Both the position numbers and the translations under genes were made by a program. DNA of 64,000 nt, from the NCBI RefSeq assembly GCF_024721175.1, contig NZ_CP099398.1, forward strand, positions 372,001 through 436,000, read 5' to 3'. Shown here one piece after another: positions 9,491 through 18,141 of the stretch; position 1 is the stretch's first letter, and each line of letters starts with the position of its first letter. The notes beneath the pieces were generated by a model. That model did no database searches. It saw only the letters and a list, made by a program, of their open reading frames with translations, and had not been told where the DNA came from. The stretch is from Rhizobium sp. Pop5 (GTDB lineage: Bacteria; Pseudomonadota; Alphaproteobacteria; Rhizobiales; Rhizobiaceae).

Positions 9491-10150
9491 TCAGAACTCC
9501 CGAGTAAGCGAGCGGAATACAAAGCCGCGATCATGTAAAGCTGGAATTATCCTAGATAACGCCATAATAGTCTGGTGGCGCAGACTGCGGTCAGTTCCTT
9601 GCTGCATTTCACTGGAGGGACAACCGTCGTGCAAGAGCACGATTGACCCCGGTCGGACAGACTGCAGCACATCATTGACAATGGCGTCGGCCCCGGGAAG
9701 AGACCAGTCTCGTGGATCTACCGACCAGTGCACGGCAGTGAGTTCCGCATTCGCCGAAGCCTTGAGCACTTCTTCGGTCCAGATGCCGTAAGGAGCCCGG
9801 ATGTGCCGTACCACCGCCTGAGGCGCCGCCATTTTTATGACTCTGTTTGTCTCGAGTATCTGACGTTGCACCTCGTCGGGTTCGCAGTCAGACAGGTCTG
9901 GATGCGTCATTGTGTGGTTGGCGACTTCATGCCCCTCTGCAATCATTCGCTGGATCAATTTCGATTGATCGGCCAGGAACTCGCCGATGACGAAGAATGT
10001 TGCCGGCACCCGGTGTTCAGCCAGAATATCGAGAATCTCCGGTGTACAAAATGGATGCGGACCGTCGTCGAACGTCAAATAAACGCTGTTACGACCAGTG
10101 CCGTCATCGCGCTCACCGTGCACTTCGCACGAGCAATCGAGGTGCGTCAT
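9491..10150 (-). CDS. nodB: NodB, chitooligosaccharide deacetylase
   Basis: 219-residue polysaccharide deacetylase that removes the acetyl group from the non-reducing end of the chitooligosaccharide, the step before NodA acylation. Metal and catalytic motifs are LTFDDGPHPFCTPEIL and NHTMTHPDLS; RAPYG and VLLHDG are also present. The ATG at 10150 was chosen because it follows AGGA and gives the standard length; the frame is open to 10207. The upstream overlap (ATGA) is with a relic of nodA, and a nod box lies about 380 bp upstream. Confidence 0.95.
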   Translation of the reverse strand: MTHLDCSCEVHGERDDGTGRNSVYLTFDDGPHPFCTPEILDILAEHRVPATFFVIGEFLADQSKLIQRMIAEGHEVANHTMTHPDLSDCEPDEVQRQILETNRVIKMAAPQAVVRHIRAPYGIWTEEVLKASANAELTAVHWSVDPRDWSLPGADAIVNDVLQSVRPGSIVLLHDGCPSSEMQQGTDRSLRHQTIMALSRIIPALHDRGFVFRSLTREF

Positions 10151-10290
10151 TGCTCTCGTCCTTTCCGGTAAATTATCCTTGTGGGCCATTCGGAGACCGG
10201 CCACCAAAGGGTAGGATGATGACGCCGCGCGTGGACGCAGGTCGAAACGCGCGCGTGGCAGCGTGTAGCGTACGCCGTTTCCCCTAAATA
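10147..10290 (-). pseudogene. nodA 3' relic upstream of nodB
   Basis: Reading just before nodB gives VSEWPTRIIYRKGREQ-stop, which aligns with the intact NodA end in this window ([21 protein letters not shown]). The stop overlaps the nodB ATG in the same ATGA arrangement seen after the intact nodA at 37838. Another frame just upstream gives VIILPFGG, like VILVVFPIG of NodA. The relic is frameshifted and carries no start. It shows nodA once preceded nodB here. Confidence 0.65.
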
Positions 10291-10529
10291 GCGGTCACCA
10301 GGCCGCCTCGTCTGAATCTGTCAATACCGCGGCTCGTTGCGGACTGTACCGAGTGCGATTGGTGGTGAACCCCCGAGCTGTCGACGATTGCAAGGTGATG
10401 CAATGGGCTGATCGACCGCTTATGCAAGCATTACATTCCAAAGCCACACATTTGACCCCTCTACACCACTGGGCGCGCCATCGACGACTTGATTTCCGTC
10501 AAGATGCTCGTCTAATGGATCACGCCATT

Positions 10530-10577
10530 CAATTCGTAAAATCGATTGTTTGGATGATACCCATTCACAGCATAGAT
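10530..10577 (-). promoter_or_regulatory. nod box upstream of nodBCS(U)IJ
   Basis: Read on the minus strand, this segment contains ATCCAAACAATCGATTTTAC preceded by a CTATGCTGTGAATGG half-site, a close match to the ~47 bp NodD-binding nod box. It points toward nodB, about 380 bp downstream, across the nodA relic. It should give flavonoid- and NodD-dependent expression of the operon. Confidence 0.9.
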
Positions 10578-10799
10578 AAAATTCGAGCTCCACGGTTCCT
10601 AAACGGACCGAGCCTGTTGTCGTGACTGGCGGGGGACTTGCGTCGTCGCTCCCTGGAAGAACTTATCACGGCTCGGCATTGGCGGCTTTCTAACCTACTC
10701 TGGGTAAAGCTCTGGAGCAGATTGAAACCTTCCGGAAGCCTGAAAGCGCCGGATAGGATCGCTCGGCTATGGCTGTCAAACGACTCGAGGAACTAGTCC

Positions 10800-11014
10800 C
10801 ACTTGCCGAATTGAAGAACTCACCCCATCGCCCGGATGGTGACCACCGTCGAGAGGTGAAAGCAGGCGGTCCAATAATGCTGTGAGACCACGCGACCATT
10901 TGAGGTGATCAGGATCGAGCCGTTGTCGTAGCGCGGGACACCATTTGGAAAACACCCGGGCCCGATGGGCCTCCAAGTGCAGGTAACCGAGCTCGTAGTG
11001 GAACAAGCCCTCAA
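10800..11014 (-). pseudogene. istB (IS21 family) fragment
   Basis: One frame reads RYDNGSILITSN, then HYWTACFHLSTVVTIRAMG, matching the IstB segment [12 protein letters not shown]...[16 protein letters not shown] of the intact element at 35538-36419. No start, ATP-binding motif or terminal repeats remain. Surrounding DNA at 10580-10800 shows nothing recognisable. Confidence 0.6.
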
Positions 11015-11139
11015 TCGAGCGTGTTTACCGCCCCGATGAACAAATTTTCCGGGAACGTGAACCGAGCTTCTTAAGCCCAGGACGATACTGATGCCAACAC
11101 GGTAGTTTGTGATGCCTGTTAATGTGGCGGTGCGACCAA

Positions 11140-11447
11140 GCTGCCGAACGCCAGATATTTCAGAGCCTCAACCTTAGACCGGAAATTCCGGCTCGTATTC
11201 ACGCCATCGATCAGGAGCACTTCAAGGGGCGCAGTATCATCGGTGTGCACGTACGGCACGGCAATGGCGAAGATATAATGGACCATGCGACCTTCTCGCC
11301 CGATGCGATACGGTAATTCGCTTTCCGCCGGCCAGCGCCTTCACGCGCTATGCCCGTCTCTTCGTGCCACGTGTTATTGAGTTCGACTTGAAAAATCCGA
11401 CTCGCTTGATCTTGACTGATGAATCGTCCGAGCATGAGCTGGCTTGA
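11140..11447 (+). pseudogene. nodZ: nodZ (Nod-factor fucosyltransferase) relic
   Basis: NodZ adds fucose to the reducing end of Nod factor. The frame SLNLRPEIPARIHAID, HFKGRSIIGVHVRHGNGEDI, MDHA matches the NodZ GDP-fucose-binding region. After an internal deletion another frame gives ASAFTRYARLFVPRVIEFDL and NPTRLILTDESSEHELA-stop, the NodZ C-terminus. The N-terminal half and the middle are missing. Confidence 0.8.
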
Positions 11448-11604
11448 TGGACCGGCACTCCGCTGAACAAATTCTCGGCGCCCTCGCAGGATTGAGGAGA
11501 GGTGTTCACTGGATCGCGATGTGGGCGCAGCACCCGACGAGACAAGGTCGGGGCGCATCTTCTCCTAGCGTCTCGCGCGTCCAAAGGCTTGCCGAATCAT
11601 TGTT

Positions 11605-11922
11605 GTGAAGGGTAGCTATTGGGCGCCTTCGGTGAATGGAAACGGCACCGCGCGCTCGACCCGCATCATTGGCATAGCAAGCTCGCACTTTGGCGATTCC
11701 GATGGGACGAGGACGTTCGCGCGCCACAGCTTCGTCGGCGCCTTAGCCGACGCCCTGCCTGATGCGAGGGCGTTCGTCGGGCTTGGTCGACAGATCGCCA
11801 TCAAGCTGATGTTCGTGCTCTATGCGGTCGTGGGCGTGGCCGGTGCCGTTCTTTATTCCCGCATCCCGACACGTCTGGCAAACCGCGCGACCACAGAAGC
11901 CGCCGCCGCGCTAGGTCCTTAG
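11605..11922 (+). pseudogene. Membrane transporter fragment (MFS-like)
   Basis: The C-terminal half of this frame (GRQIAIKLMFVLYAVVGVAG, AVLYSRIP) resembles a transmembrane pair of a major-facilitator transporter; the N-terminal half is not protein-like. There is no ribosome site. Read as a relic, with low certainty. The flanks 11448-11604 and 11923-12136 show nothing recognisable. Confidence 0.35.
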
Positions 11923-12136
11923 CGCGCATCGTCCTTGCAACTCGCAACTCACTCAGCCTCGACGCATTCGCAGGCGTGATAACGCCGGCTGCGAAAAACA
12001 GAAGATGCACTGTTGTAGTCTCCGGCTCCCGCCGCTGCTTGGATGACGGCTTGCGCCAGTCGTTGACAAAACTCAATTGGCCAGCCATCATTCCCGTTGC
12101 CCGGCCATTTGTAATGATTAAGTCTGAGGTGGTGCC

Positions 12137-12340
12137 ATGCCTCGCATGATCAGGTTCATGCTCACGCGGTTGGCGACGGGGTTCGCAATTGGATCCGCCG
12201 TGGGCTTCTTCGTTCGGCAAAATGGATTTGCCGCGGCAGGCACGCTTGAGGATTATCTCGCGCAGGGCCTGTTCATCTACCTCTTCGCAAGCACCATCAG
12301 CATGGGTTACCTCGCGACGGCCCTGCTCCTCGAAGAATAG
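12137..12340 (+). CDS. Small two-helix membrane protein
   Basis: 67 residues with two hydrophobic stretches (LATGFAIGSAVGFFV and GLFIYLFASTISMGYLATALLL) separated by a short polar loop. A GAGGTGG lies before the ATG, and the composition is that of a real inner-membrane protein. No function is recognised. It stands alone on the plus strand beside the leftward fix block. Confidence 0.55.
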   Translation: MPRMIRFMLTRLATGFAIGSAVGFFVRQNGFAAAGTLEDYLAQGLFIYLFASTISMGYLATALLLEE

Positions 12341-12601
12341 CGCCAGACGCTCTCCGTCGCATGTTGGTGCTCGTTGCGCCCGTTCGTCTGCACTTCCCTA
12401 TAAGCCCGCCAGTCCAATGGTATCCGCATGTGTCGTCAGCGCCACCGTTGATGCGGACAAGGCCTGAAGCAAGCGATGAAGACAGTCGAGATGACAAAAA
12501 CAATCCGTCCTGGTGCATTTTTGCGCCTGGCCATAACGGAGCAAGCGATCGCCATATTGACGGTTGTTGAATTCCGGCGCGGTTATCGCCCTGCCCCGAG
12601 G

Positions 12602-13267
12602 TCAGCACGCCTTCCGCAGCAGATCGACGCTGTCGACCACGACGACCCTGCCTCTGACTTCGACCCCTGCAGGACCGAGGGCAGCGAAAGCCCGCGAAAG
12701 GGCTTCGGGCGCAACCCCGAGTTTGCCGGCCAGAATTCTCTTCCGGTAAGGCAGGCGAAAGGTGGCCTGCGATGCTGAGGCCGGGCAGCGGCTGACGAGG
12801 TAATTCGCAACACGCTGTGCAGCCGTGTGCAGCCGGTCTCCCGCTATGCAATCCATGGCACCGAGCAGATGCCGGGCCATGATGCGCATGACGTTGCGAC
12901 GCATGACGGGGTCCCGGTCGGCAAGCGCCCGCAACTCCACAAGGTCGAACAACGCGACCTCTGCGCCGTCGGCGGACCATGCGCTGTAGGTGTAGGAGCC
13001 GCCTCCCGACAGGAGATATTCACCGAACGTCTCGCCCGGTTCGCAGATGCAGATATCTGCCTGGCGCCCCGCGGATTCCGACTTCGAAAGTCGCACGAAG
13101 CCGCGCATCACGCAATAGACGAACGACGCCTGCTGGCCCTCGGCGATGATCCGCTCGTCCGGTGCGAAGCTCTGGAACTGAGCCGTGTCGGCCAGTTCTT
13201 CTATCCTTGCTTTGTCCAGGCCGTGAAACAGGTCAGATCGCAAAAGTATGGGATGTCTCGATAGCAT
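12602..13267 (-). CDS. Crp/Fnr-family regulator without N-terminal cysteines
   Basis: 221 residues from the ATG at 13267 (MLSRHPILLRSDLF), preceded by AGGAAG. The longer frame to 13357 would run through fixS and is rejected. An N-terminal cyclic-nucleotide-type barrel (DERIIAEGQQASFVYCVMRG, GETFGEYLL) is followed by a helix-turn-helix (KRILAGKLGVAPEALSRAF). No FNR-type cysteine cluster is seen, so it is not itself an oxygen-sensing Fe-S FNR; a FixK- or NnrR-like role is plausible. It lies 32 nt downstream of fixS and is probably co-transcribed with fixGHIS, which would give feedback within the microaerobic regulon. Confidence 0.8.
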   Translation of the reverse strand: MLSRHPILLRSDLFHGLDKARIEELADTAQFQSFAPDERIIAEGQQASFVYCVMRGFVRLSKSESAGRQADICICEPGETFGEYLLSGGGSYTYSAWSADGAEVALFDLVELRALADRDPVMRRNVMRIMARHLLGAMDCIAGDRLHTAAQRVANYLVSRCPASASQATFRLPYRKRILAGKLGVAPEALSRAFAALGPAGVEVRGRVVVVDSVDLLRKAC

Positions 13268-13298
13268 CGATCTTCCTTTCGTTTCGGCCGTGAGCGGT

Positions 13299-13457
13299 TC
13301 AAGGTCTTTTGCAATCGGTTTCGTCCTCGACGAGGATTCGCCAAGCTGCTCCTTCAAGGTCGTCGTACTGTCGGTTCGTCAGCGACCAGAGGAACGCCAG
13401 GAGACCCATTCCCCCCATCAGCATTGCGATCGGCATCAGATAGATCAGCATGTTCAT
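13299..13457 (-). CDS. fixS: FixS, cbb3 oxidase maturation protein
   Basis: 52-residue membrane protein (MNMLIYLMPIAMLMGGMG, LLAFLWSLTNRQYDDLEGAA) with the single helix and the Y-DDLEGAA-RIL motif of FixS/CcoS. It is needed for cofactor insertion into cbb3 oxidase. Its ATG overlaps the fixI stop as ATGA (13454-13457), so it is translationally coupled. It closes the fixGHIS operon before the Crp/Fnr gene. Confidence 0.95.
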   Translation of the reverse strand: MNMLIYLMPIAMLMGGMGLLAFLWSLTNRQYDDLEGAAWRILVEDETDCKRP

Positions 13458-15724
13458 GTGGTTTCAACTTCCGCACGTCCGCCGGCAAGCGGCTCGCTCC
13501 ATAGGCCGAAGGCATTTAATCGCAGCGCATTCGTCACGACGACGATCGACGAAGTCGACATGGCCACCGCCGCTATCAGCGGCGTTGCCCCGCCGGCGAT
13601 TGCGATCGGTACCGCAAGCACGTTGTAACCGATGGCGAGAGCAAAGTTCTGGCGAATGAGGCTGGCGGATCTTCGTGCAACGGCGATTGCCTCAGGAACG
13701 GCATCGAGACGATCGTTGAAGAAGATAAGGTCGGCGGCTTGCCTGCCGACGTCGGATGCGGTTGCGGGCGCCATCGAGACCTGCGCGGCGGCCAGCGCCG
13801 GTGCGTCGTTGATCCCGTCGCCGACCATGAGCACGCGATAGCCCTCGGCGCCCAGCCTCTGGAGTTCCTCGACCTTCTGTTTCGGCCCCAGGTCGCCCAG
13901 AGCTTTGCCGATACCGAGAGCCCGCGCTGTGTTGTCGACGACGGCCTGCCTGTCTCCGGATACTATCAGCGTTTCTATACCGGCTGCAGCGAGCTGGCGG
14001 AAAGCCTCCGCGGCGCCCGGACGAAGCGTGTCGTCAAACAGGAAACGGGCGAGATCGACGCCGTTTTTCGACAGGACCACCTCCGAAAACGGAGTATCGC
14101 CCGCGGGCGTGAGCCCGGTTCCGCAGGCAAAGGCCCGGTTGCCGAGCCGATAGAAGTCCGCTCCTTTCCAGGCTTCCAGCCCCCCGCCGGCGATTTCCGT
14201 GACCCTGTCGAAGGCGAAGGGGTAAGAGATGTCTATGTCCCGCACCAGACCCTGGGAAAGCGGATGCCGTGAATGCGCCGCCATTGCGCAAACGATGGCT
14301 CTATTGCCCGCGATCGAGTCGATTCGGACGAGGCGGGGCCGGCCCATCGTCAGGGTGCCGGTCTTGTCGAAGGCCACGATGTCCGCGTCGGCCAGTCTTT
14401 CGAGCGCCGAACCGTCCTTCACCACGATGCCCCTGCGGAAAAGTTCTCCGGCGGCGACCACCTGGACCACCGGTACAGCAAGGCCCAATGCGCAGGGGCA
14501 TGTGATGATCAGCACCGCGACCGCGACCAGCATGGCCTGTTTCCAATCGCCCCCAAGCAAGCCCCAGGCGAGAAAGGAGGCCAGCGCCAACAGGTGCACG
14601 GCGGGAGAATAAAGTGCTGCGGCGCGATCGGCGACCCGGCGATAACGAGCCCTGCCGCCCTCGGCCGCTTCCATCAGGCCGATGATCTCGGAAAGAAGCG
14701 AATCCCTTGCCACTTTGGTCGCCCGCAGGACGAGCGAACCGGTCAGGTTCATCGCACCCGAATTCAGCGCGCTGCCTGCGGCGACGGCGACCGTGCTGCT
14801 TTCACCGGTGACGATGGAGAGGTCAACATCGCTCTCGCCGCTGACGATCATGCCATCGACGGGAATGCGTCGGCCGGCGGCAATCGCGATGTTATCCCCG
14901 ACGGCGATCTCTTCGACCGGGATGTAGTGCCGCGACCCGTCCGGCATCATCAGCTGCGCCCCGCGCGGCGCCAGTCTGGCAAGCCCGTTGATCGCGGCGC
15001 GGGCTTTTTCCCGCATTACATGATCGAGGGTTCTGCCGATCAGCAGGAAGAACAGCAGAGACACCGACGCGTCGAACCAGGCATGTTCGCCATGGTGCAT
15101 GGTTTCCCATAGGGAGACCGCATAGGACAGCGTCACTGCAAGCGAGATCGGAACATCCATGTTGGTGCGCCTACGCTTGAGCCCGCTCCAGGCCGATTTG
15201 AAGAAGAAGCGTCCACCATAAACCAGCGCCGGCGCCGCGATCATCGCCGAGATCCAGTGAAACATGTCGCGCGTGGCCGCATCGGCGCCCGACCATACCG
15301 ACACCGAGAGCATCATGATGTTGGCGGCCGCAAAGCCGGAAACTCCAATCGCCAGCAGTAGCTGGTTCCGGATCCTGTCGGTTTCGGGTGCTGTCGACGT
15401 GATGAGATGGGCGCGGTATCCGGCCAAGGTGATCGCGGCGAGGATTTCGGAGGGATCGGTCGCCTTCGCCTCGATCTCTTCCTGATAGACGCAGGTGACA
15501 CGCCTGGCGGTGAGATTGACCCGGGCTTTCCTGACGAACGCAAGCGCCGACAGCGCTTTTTCGAGGGTCAATATGCAGCCGCCACAGTGGACGTCGGGCA
15601 CGCTGAGGTCGACCTGGCGTAACCCAGCCCCGAGCGGGTGGCTTGCAAGGCATACCTCCTCGGCGCTGGCGGATGTCGCGCTGAGGCCGAGAACGCTTTC
15701 CGCATCCATCGAGCAGCAGGTCAT
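13454..15724 (-). CDS. fixI: FixI, copper P1B-type ATPase for cbb3 oxidase
   Basis: 756-residue heavy-metal P-type ATPase. It has a metal-binding domain (DVHCGGCILTLEKAL), membrane motif CPCALGLAVP, phosphorylation site DKTGTLTMG and hinge GDGINDAPALAAA. An extra Cys-rich N-terminus (MTCCSMDAE) is also present. It delivers copper for assembly of the cbb3 oxidase encoded by the neighbouring fixNOQP. It overlaps fixH (15721-15724) and fixS by 4 nt each. Confidence 0.97.
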   Translation of the reverse strand: MTCCSMDAESVLGLSATSASAEEVCLASHPLGAGLRQVDLSVPDVHCGGCILTLEKALSALAFVRKARVNLTARRVTCVYQEEIEAKATDPSEILAAITLAGYRAHLITSTAPETDRIRNQLLLAIGVSGFAAANIMMLSVSVWSGADAATRDMFHWISAMIAAPALVYGGRFFFKSAWSGLKRRRTNMDVPISLAVTLSYAVSLWETMHHGEHAWFDASVSLLFFLLIGRTLDHVMREKARAAINGLARLAPRGAQLMMPDGSRHYIPVEEIAVGDNIAIAAGRRIPVDGMIVSGESDVDLSIVTGESSTVAVAAGSALNSGAMNLTGSLVLRATKVARDSLLSEIIGLMEAAEGGRARYRRVADRAAALYSPAVHLLALASFLAWGLLGGDWKQAMLVAVAVLIITCPCALGLAVPVVQVVAAGELFRRGIVVKDGSALERLADADIVAFDKTGTLTMGRPRLVRIDSIAGNRAIVCAMAAHSRHPLSQGLVRDIDISYPFAFDRVTEIAGGGLEAWKGADFYRLGNRAFACGTGLTPAGDTPFSEVVLSKNGVDLARFLFDDTLRPGAAEAFRQLAAAGIETLIVSGDRQAVVDNTARALGIGKALGDLGPKQKVEELQRLGAEGYRVLMVGDGINDAPALAAAQVSMAPATASDVGRQAADLIFFNDRLDAVPEAIAVARRSASLIRQNFALAIGYNVLAVPIAIAGGATPLIAAVAMSTSSIVVVTNALRLNAFGLWSEPLAGGRAEVETT

Positions 15725-16206
15725 TGGCGGAACTCCGTGGTGTCGAAGCGTTTGGCCTCATGCATGACGACCGCCCCGTTCATTCTCGATATGGCCTCGA
15801 CGATCCAGTCGCCGGCGACAACCTGGTGATCGGCTTCGAACCGCCCTTCGCCCGTCTTCCGGAGGGTCACGCGGAAATCCTCATGATCGCCGACGGGCCG
15901 TTTGAAGTTCAGCGTGACATCATCGATGATCGCAGGCGTGCCGGCCTTGTCGTGGATGTCGTAACGGATTTGGCTGCCCTTAACGACGAGCGCGCCCTCG
16001 ACGCCGGAGGCGGCCATTGCCTTCATCGCTGCCGCCCTGGTGTTGAATTCCTGGCTGGCCACATAGGTGTTTTCCACGACGATGCCACTCCAGCTGGACG
16101 CAGCATAGAAGGCCATGGTGGCGTTTACGGCGATCACTACGGCGAAGAATGCCGAGGTGGCAAGCAGCACGTGCAAGCCGGTAAAGCCCTGAGTAGAAGT
16201 CTTCAT
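15721..16206 (-). CDS. fixH: FixH, cbb3 oxidase assembly protein
   Basis: 161 residues with one N-terminal membrane helix (GLHVLLATSAFFAVVIAVNA) and a periplasmic domain rich in beta-strand pattern, typical of FixH/CcoH. Motifs NTYVASQEFNTRAA and FKRPVGDHEDF are present. It works with FixG, FixI and FixS in maturation of cbb3 oxidase. It overlaps fixG by 4 nt (16203-16206) and fixI by 4 nt. Confidence 0.95.
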   Translation of the reverse strand: MKTSTQGFTGLHVLLATSAFFAVVIAVNATMAFYAASSWSGIVVENTYVASQEFNTRAAAMKAMAASGVEGALVVKGSQIRYDIHDKAGTPAIIDDVTLNFKRPVGDHEDFRVTLRKTGEGRFEADHQVVAGDWIVEAISRMNGAVVMHEAKRFDTTEFRQ

Positions 16207-17777
16207 TTCACGTCTCCCGGCGCGTTGAACGCCGCGCGATAGCTCGCCCGGTCGGCTTGACCTGCGTCTTGACCTATATCTTCGATGACGAAGAGGAATT
16301 CGTTGATCTCTGCCCCGTCTGGGGCGCGCGTGACGAAGACCTTGAGCGTCGTGGCGGCGTCGGGTTCGACGTGAGCGGTGAAGCTGCGGGCATCCTGCCT
16401 GCCGAACTCGGGAATGCGCATTGTGCCCCCCTCCAGCCCGACGAGGGTGATGGTCACGTCCCGCGGCTTCGGCACCATGTTGAGGACACGCAGCGTGTAG
16501 CCGTTTCGGATGGAGCCGTCGCTTTCCAGAACATATTGAGGGTTCCGGTCGTGGATAACGTTGAGCCTGAGCCGATCGCGGAAGGTGAGATGGACGACCA
16601 TGGCGATGCCGATCGATGCCCAGACGACACCGTAGAAGACGATTCTTCGGCGGAAGATGATGCGCCAGTCGAAATTCCGGACAGCTGGCATGAAGCTTCC
16701 GTCGTCGTTTCGGACATTGGAGGGCTGGATGGCTGTCCGTCCTCCGTCAGTAGCAAGCGACATGTTGCTCGAATATTCCTTGAGCGTCGCATAGGCGATC
16801 AGGCCGTGTGGCTTTCCGAGCTTGTCCATGACGCCGCCACAGGCGTCGATGCAGAGGGCGCATGTGATGCATTCCATCTGCTGGCCGTCGCGGATGTCGA
16901 TCCCCATCGGGCAGACGGCGACGCAGGCATTGCAGTCCACGCAATCGCCCACCGGCAGACCCTGAGCCTTCTTGCCATGGCGCGACCGCTGCTCGCCCCG
17001 CCAGTCGTTGTAGGTGACAACAAGCGAATTCTCATCAAGCATCGCGCCCTGAATGCGCGGCCACGGACACATATAGGTGCATGTCTGTTCGCGCATGAGG
17101 CCGCCAAGCACATAGGTCGTCGCGGTCAGGGTGGCGATCGTGGCATACGCCGCGGCAGGAGCGCTGCCGTCAAACAGTGAAGCCGCCAGGCTCGGCGCGT
17201 CGGCAAAATAGAAGATCCATGCTCCGCCCGTGGCGACGGCGATCAGCAGCCAGATCGCGTGCTTGATCACCCGCTTCCTGAGCTTGTCGAAAGTGAAGGG
17301 GTCGGCATCGAGCTTCATCCGAGCGTTTCGGTCGCCTTCGACAGCGCGTTCGACGACGAGAAAGAGATCGACCCAGACGGTCTGCGGACAGGCATAGCCA
17401 CACCAGGCGCGGCCGACAGCGGCGGTGAGGAGAAAGAGGCCGAAGCCCGCCATGACGAGCAGGCCCGCCACATAGTAGAATTCCTGCGGCCAGATCTCGA
17501 TGAAGAAAAAGAAGAAGCGCCGCGAGGCGAGGTCGACGAGGATTGCCTGATTGGGCGCATAGGGACCGCGGTCCCAGCGAATCCACGGCGCGAGGTAATA
17601 GGTGCCAAGCGTGAGCAGCATCAAGACCCATTTGAACCGGCGAAAGGGCCCTTCGGCTCGTTTCGGAAAGATCTTCTTGCGCGGCGCATAGAGAGGCTGG
17701 CGGTTGCGCCGGGCGTTGACCGGTTCGACGCGAACGTGGTCAACGTCATTTAGATTAGGGCGGGTATAGAGATTCAT
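16203..17777 (-). CDS. fixG: FixG, membrane ferredoxin-like protein
   Basis: 524-residue protein from the ATG at 17777 (MNLYTRPNLNDV); the longer frame to 18164 runs through the regulatory region and is rejected. Several membrane helices are followed by two 4Fe-4S motifs (CVDCNACVAVCPMGID and CITCALCIDACGGVM), an additional CGYACPQTVW and a C-terminal periplasmic Ig-like domain. FixG/CcoG is thought to handle copper redox during cbb3 assembly. A FixK/FNR box lies 53 bp upstream of the start. First gene of fixGHIS. Confidence 0.96.
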   Translation of the reverse strand: MNLYTRPNLNDVDHVRVEPVNARRNRQPLYAPRKKIFPKRAEGPFRRFKWVLMLLTLGTYYLAPWIRWDRGPYAPNQAILVDLASRRFFFFFIEIWPQEFYYVAGLLVMAGFGLFLLTAAVGRAWCGYACPQTVWVDLFLVVERAVEGDRNARMKLDADPFTFDKLRKRVIKHAIWLLIAVATGGAWIFYFADAPSLAASLFDGSAPAAAYATIATLTATTYVLGGLMREQTCTYMCPWPRIQGAMLDENSLVVTYNDWRGEQRSRHGKKAQGLPVGDCVDCNACVAVCPMGIDIRDGQQMECITCALCIDACGGVMDKLGKPHGLIAYATLKEYSSNMSLATDGGRTAIQPSNVRNDDGSFMPAVRNFDWRIIFRRRIVFYGVVWASIGIAMVVHLTFRDRLRLNVIHDRNPQYVLESDGSIRNGYTLRVLNMVPKPRDVTITLVGLEGGTMRIPEFGRQDARSFTAHVEPDAATTLKVFVTRAPDGAEINEFLFVIEDIGQDAGQADRASYRAAFNAPGDVK

Positions 17778-17829
17778 AGGACCTGTCCGATTTTCACCAC
17801 TCTTTTCCCAGCCGTGGCGCATCCGTTCC

Positions 17830-17843
17830 TTGATGCAGATCAA
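17830..17843 (-). promoter_or_regulatory. FixK/FNR box upstream of fixG
   Basis: Perfect TTGAT-N4-ATCAA palindrome (TTGATGCAGATCAA), 53 bp before the fixG start. It is expected to drive microaerobic activation of fixGHIS by a FixK/FNR-type regulator. Confidence 0.9.
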
Positions 17844-17862
17844 GAACGACCGTGCAGAAGCG

Positions 17863-17894
17863 AAAAGGCCACGCCCCAGAGTAAGGGCGTGGCC
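17863..17894 (-). terminator. Rho-independent terminator after fixNOQP
   Basis: A perfect 10 bp stem (GGCCACGCCC / GGGCGTGGCC) with an 8-base loop is followed on the minus strand by TTTT. It lies between the fixNOQP transcript and the fixG promoter box, separating the two operons. Confidence 0.75.
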
Positions 17895-17944
17895 GGAGGA
17901 CAGCGGCGGAGAAACCGCTGGGACGTCCTCCACAGGAGCTGAAA

Positions 17945-18130
17945 CTATCGGCTCGTCTGCTTGTGGTCTTTGAGGCAGATCAAACTCACCATCGAATTGC
18001 CGATTTTTGCCGGGTCGTCCTGCTCCGAAGACGCAGGCATCTGTTGGGCGCGGGCTGAGACACGCGATCGGATAACAGCACGCGGCGCGCCGTAGAGACG
18101 GAGGATCGGATTGCGGTCGTGGGCTGTCAT
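17945..18130 (-). CDS. Small ORF after fixP, function unknown
   Basis: 61-residue frame (MTAHDRNPILRLYGAPRAVI...) starting 11 nt after the fixP stop with a good GGAGA before the ATG. It precedes the operon terminator and so could be a fifth cistron of fixNOQP. No domain or membrane helix is recognised. A FixK-type palindrome lies inside its 3' part (17970-17983), which weakens the case for coding. Confidence 0.35.
   Translation of the reverse strand: MTAHDRNPILRLYGAPRAVIRSRVSARAQQMPASSEQDDPAKIGNSMVSLICLKDHKQTSR
17970..17983 (-). promoter_or_regulatory. Second FixK/FNR-like box
   Basis: TTGAGGCAGATCAA fits TTGA-N6-TCAA. It lies about 195 bp before fixG, upstream of the terminator and of the stronger box at 17830. 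It may be a remnant or a second site for fixG. Confidence 0.5.
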
Positions 18131-18141
18131 GTCTTTTCTCC

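Noticed and set aside
12602..13357. Long start (13357) for the Crp/Fnr gene
   Set aside because: It would overlap fixS in another frame; the ATG at 13267 has AGGAAG upstream and gives the normal family length.
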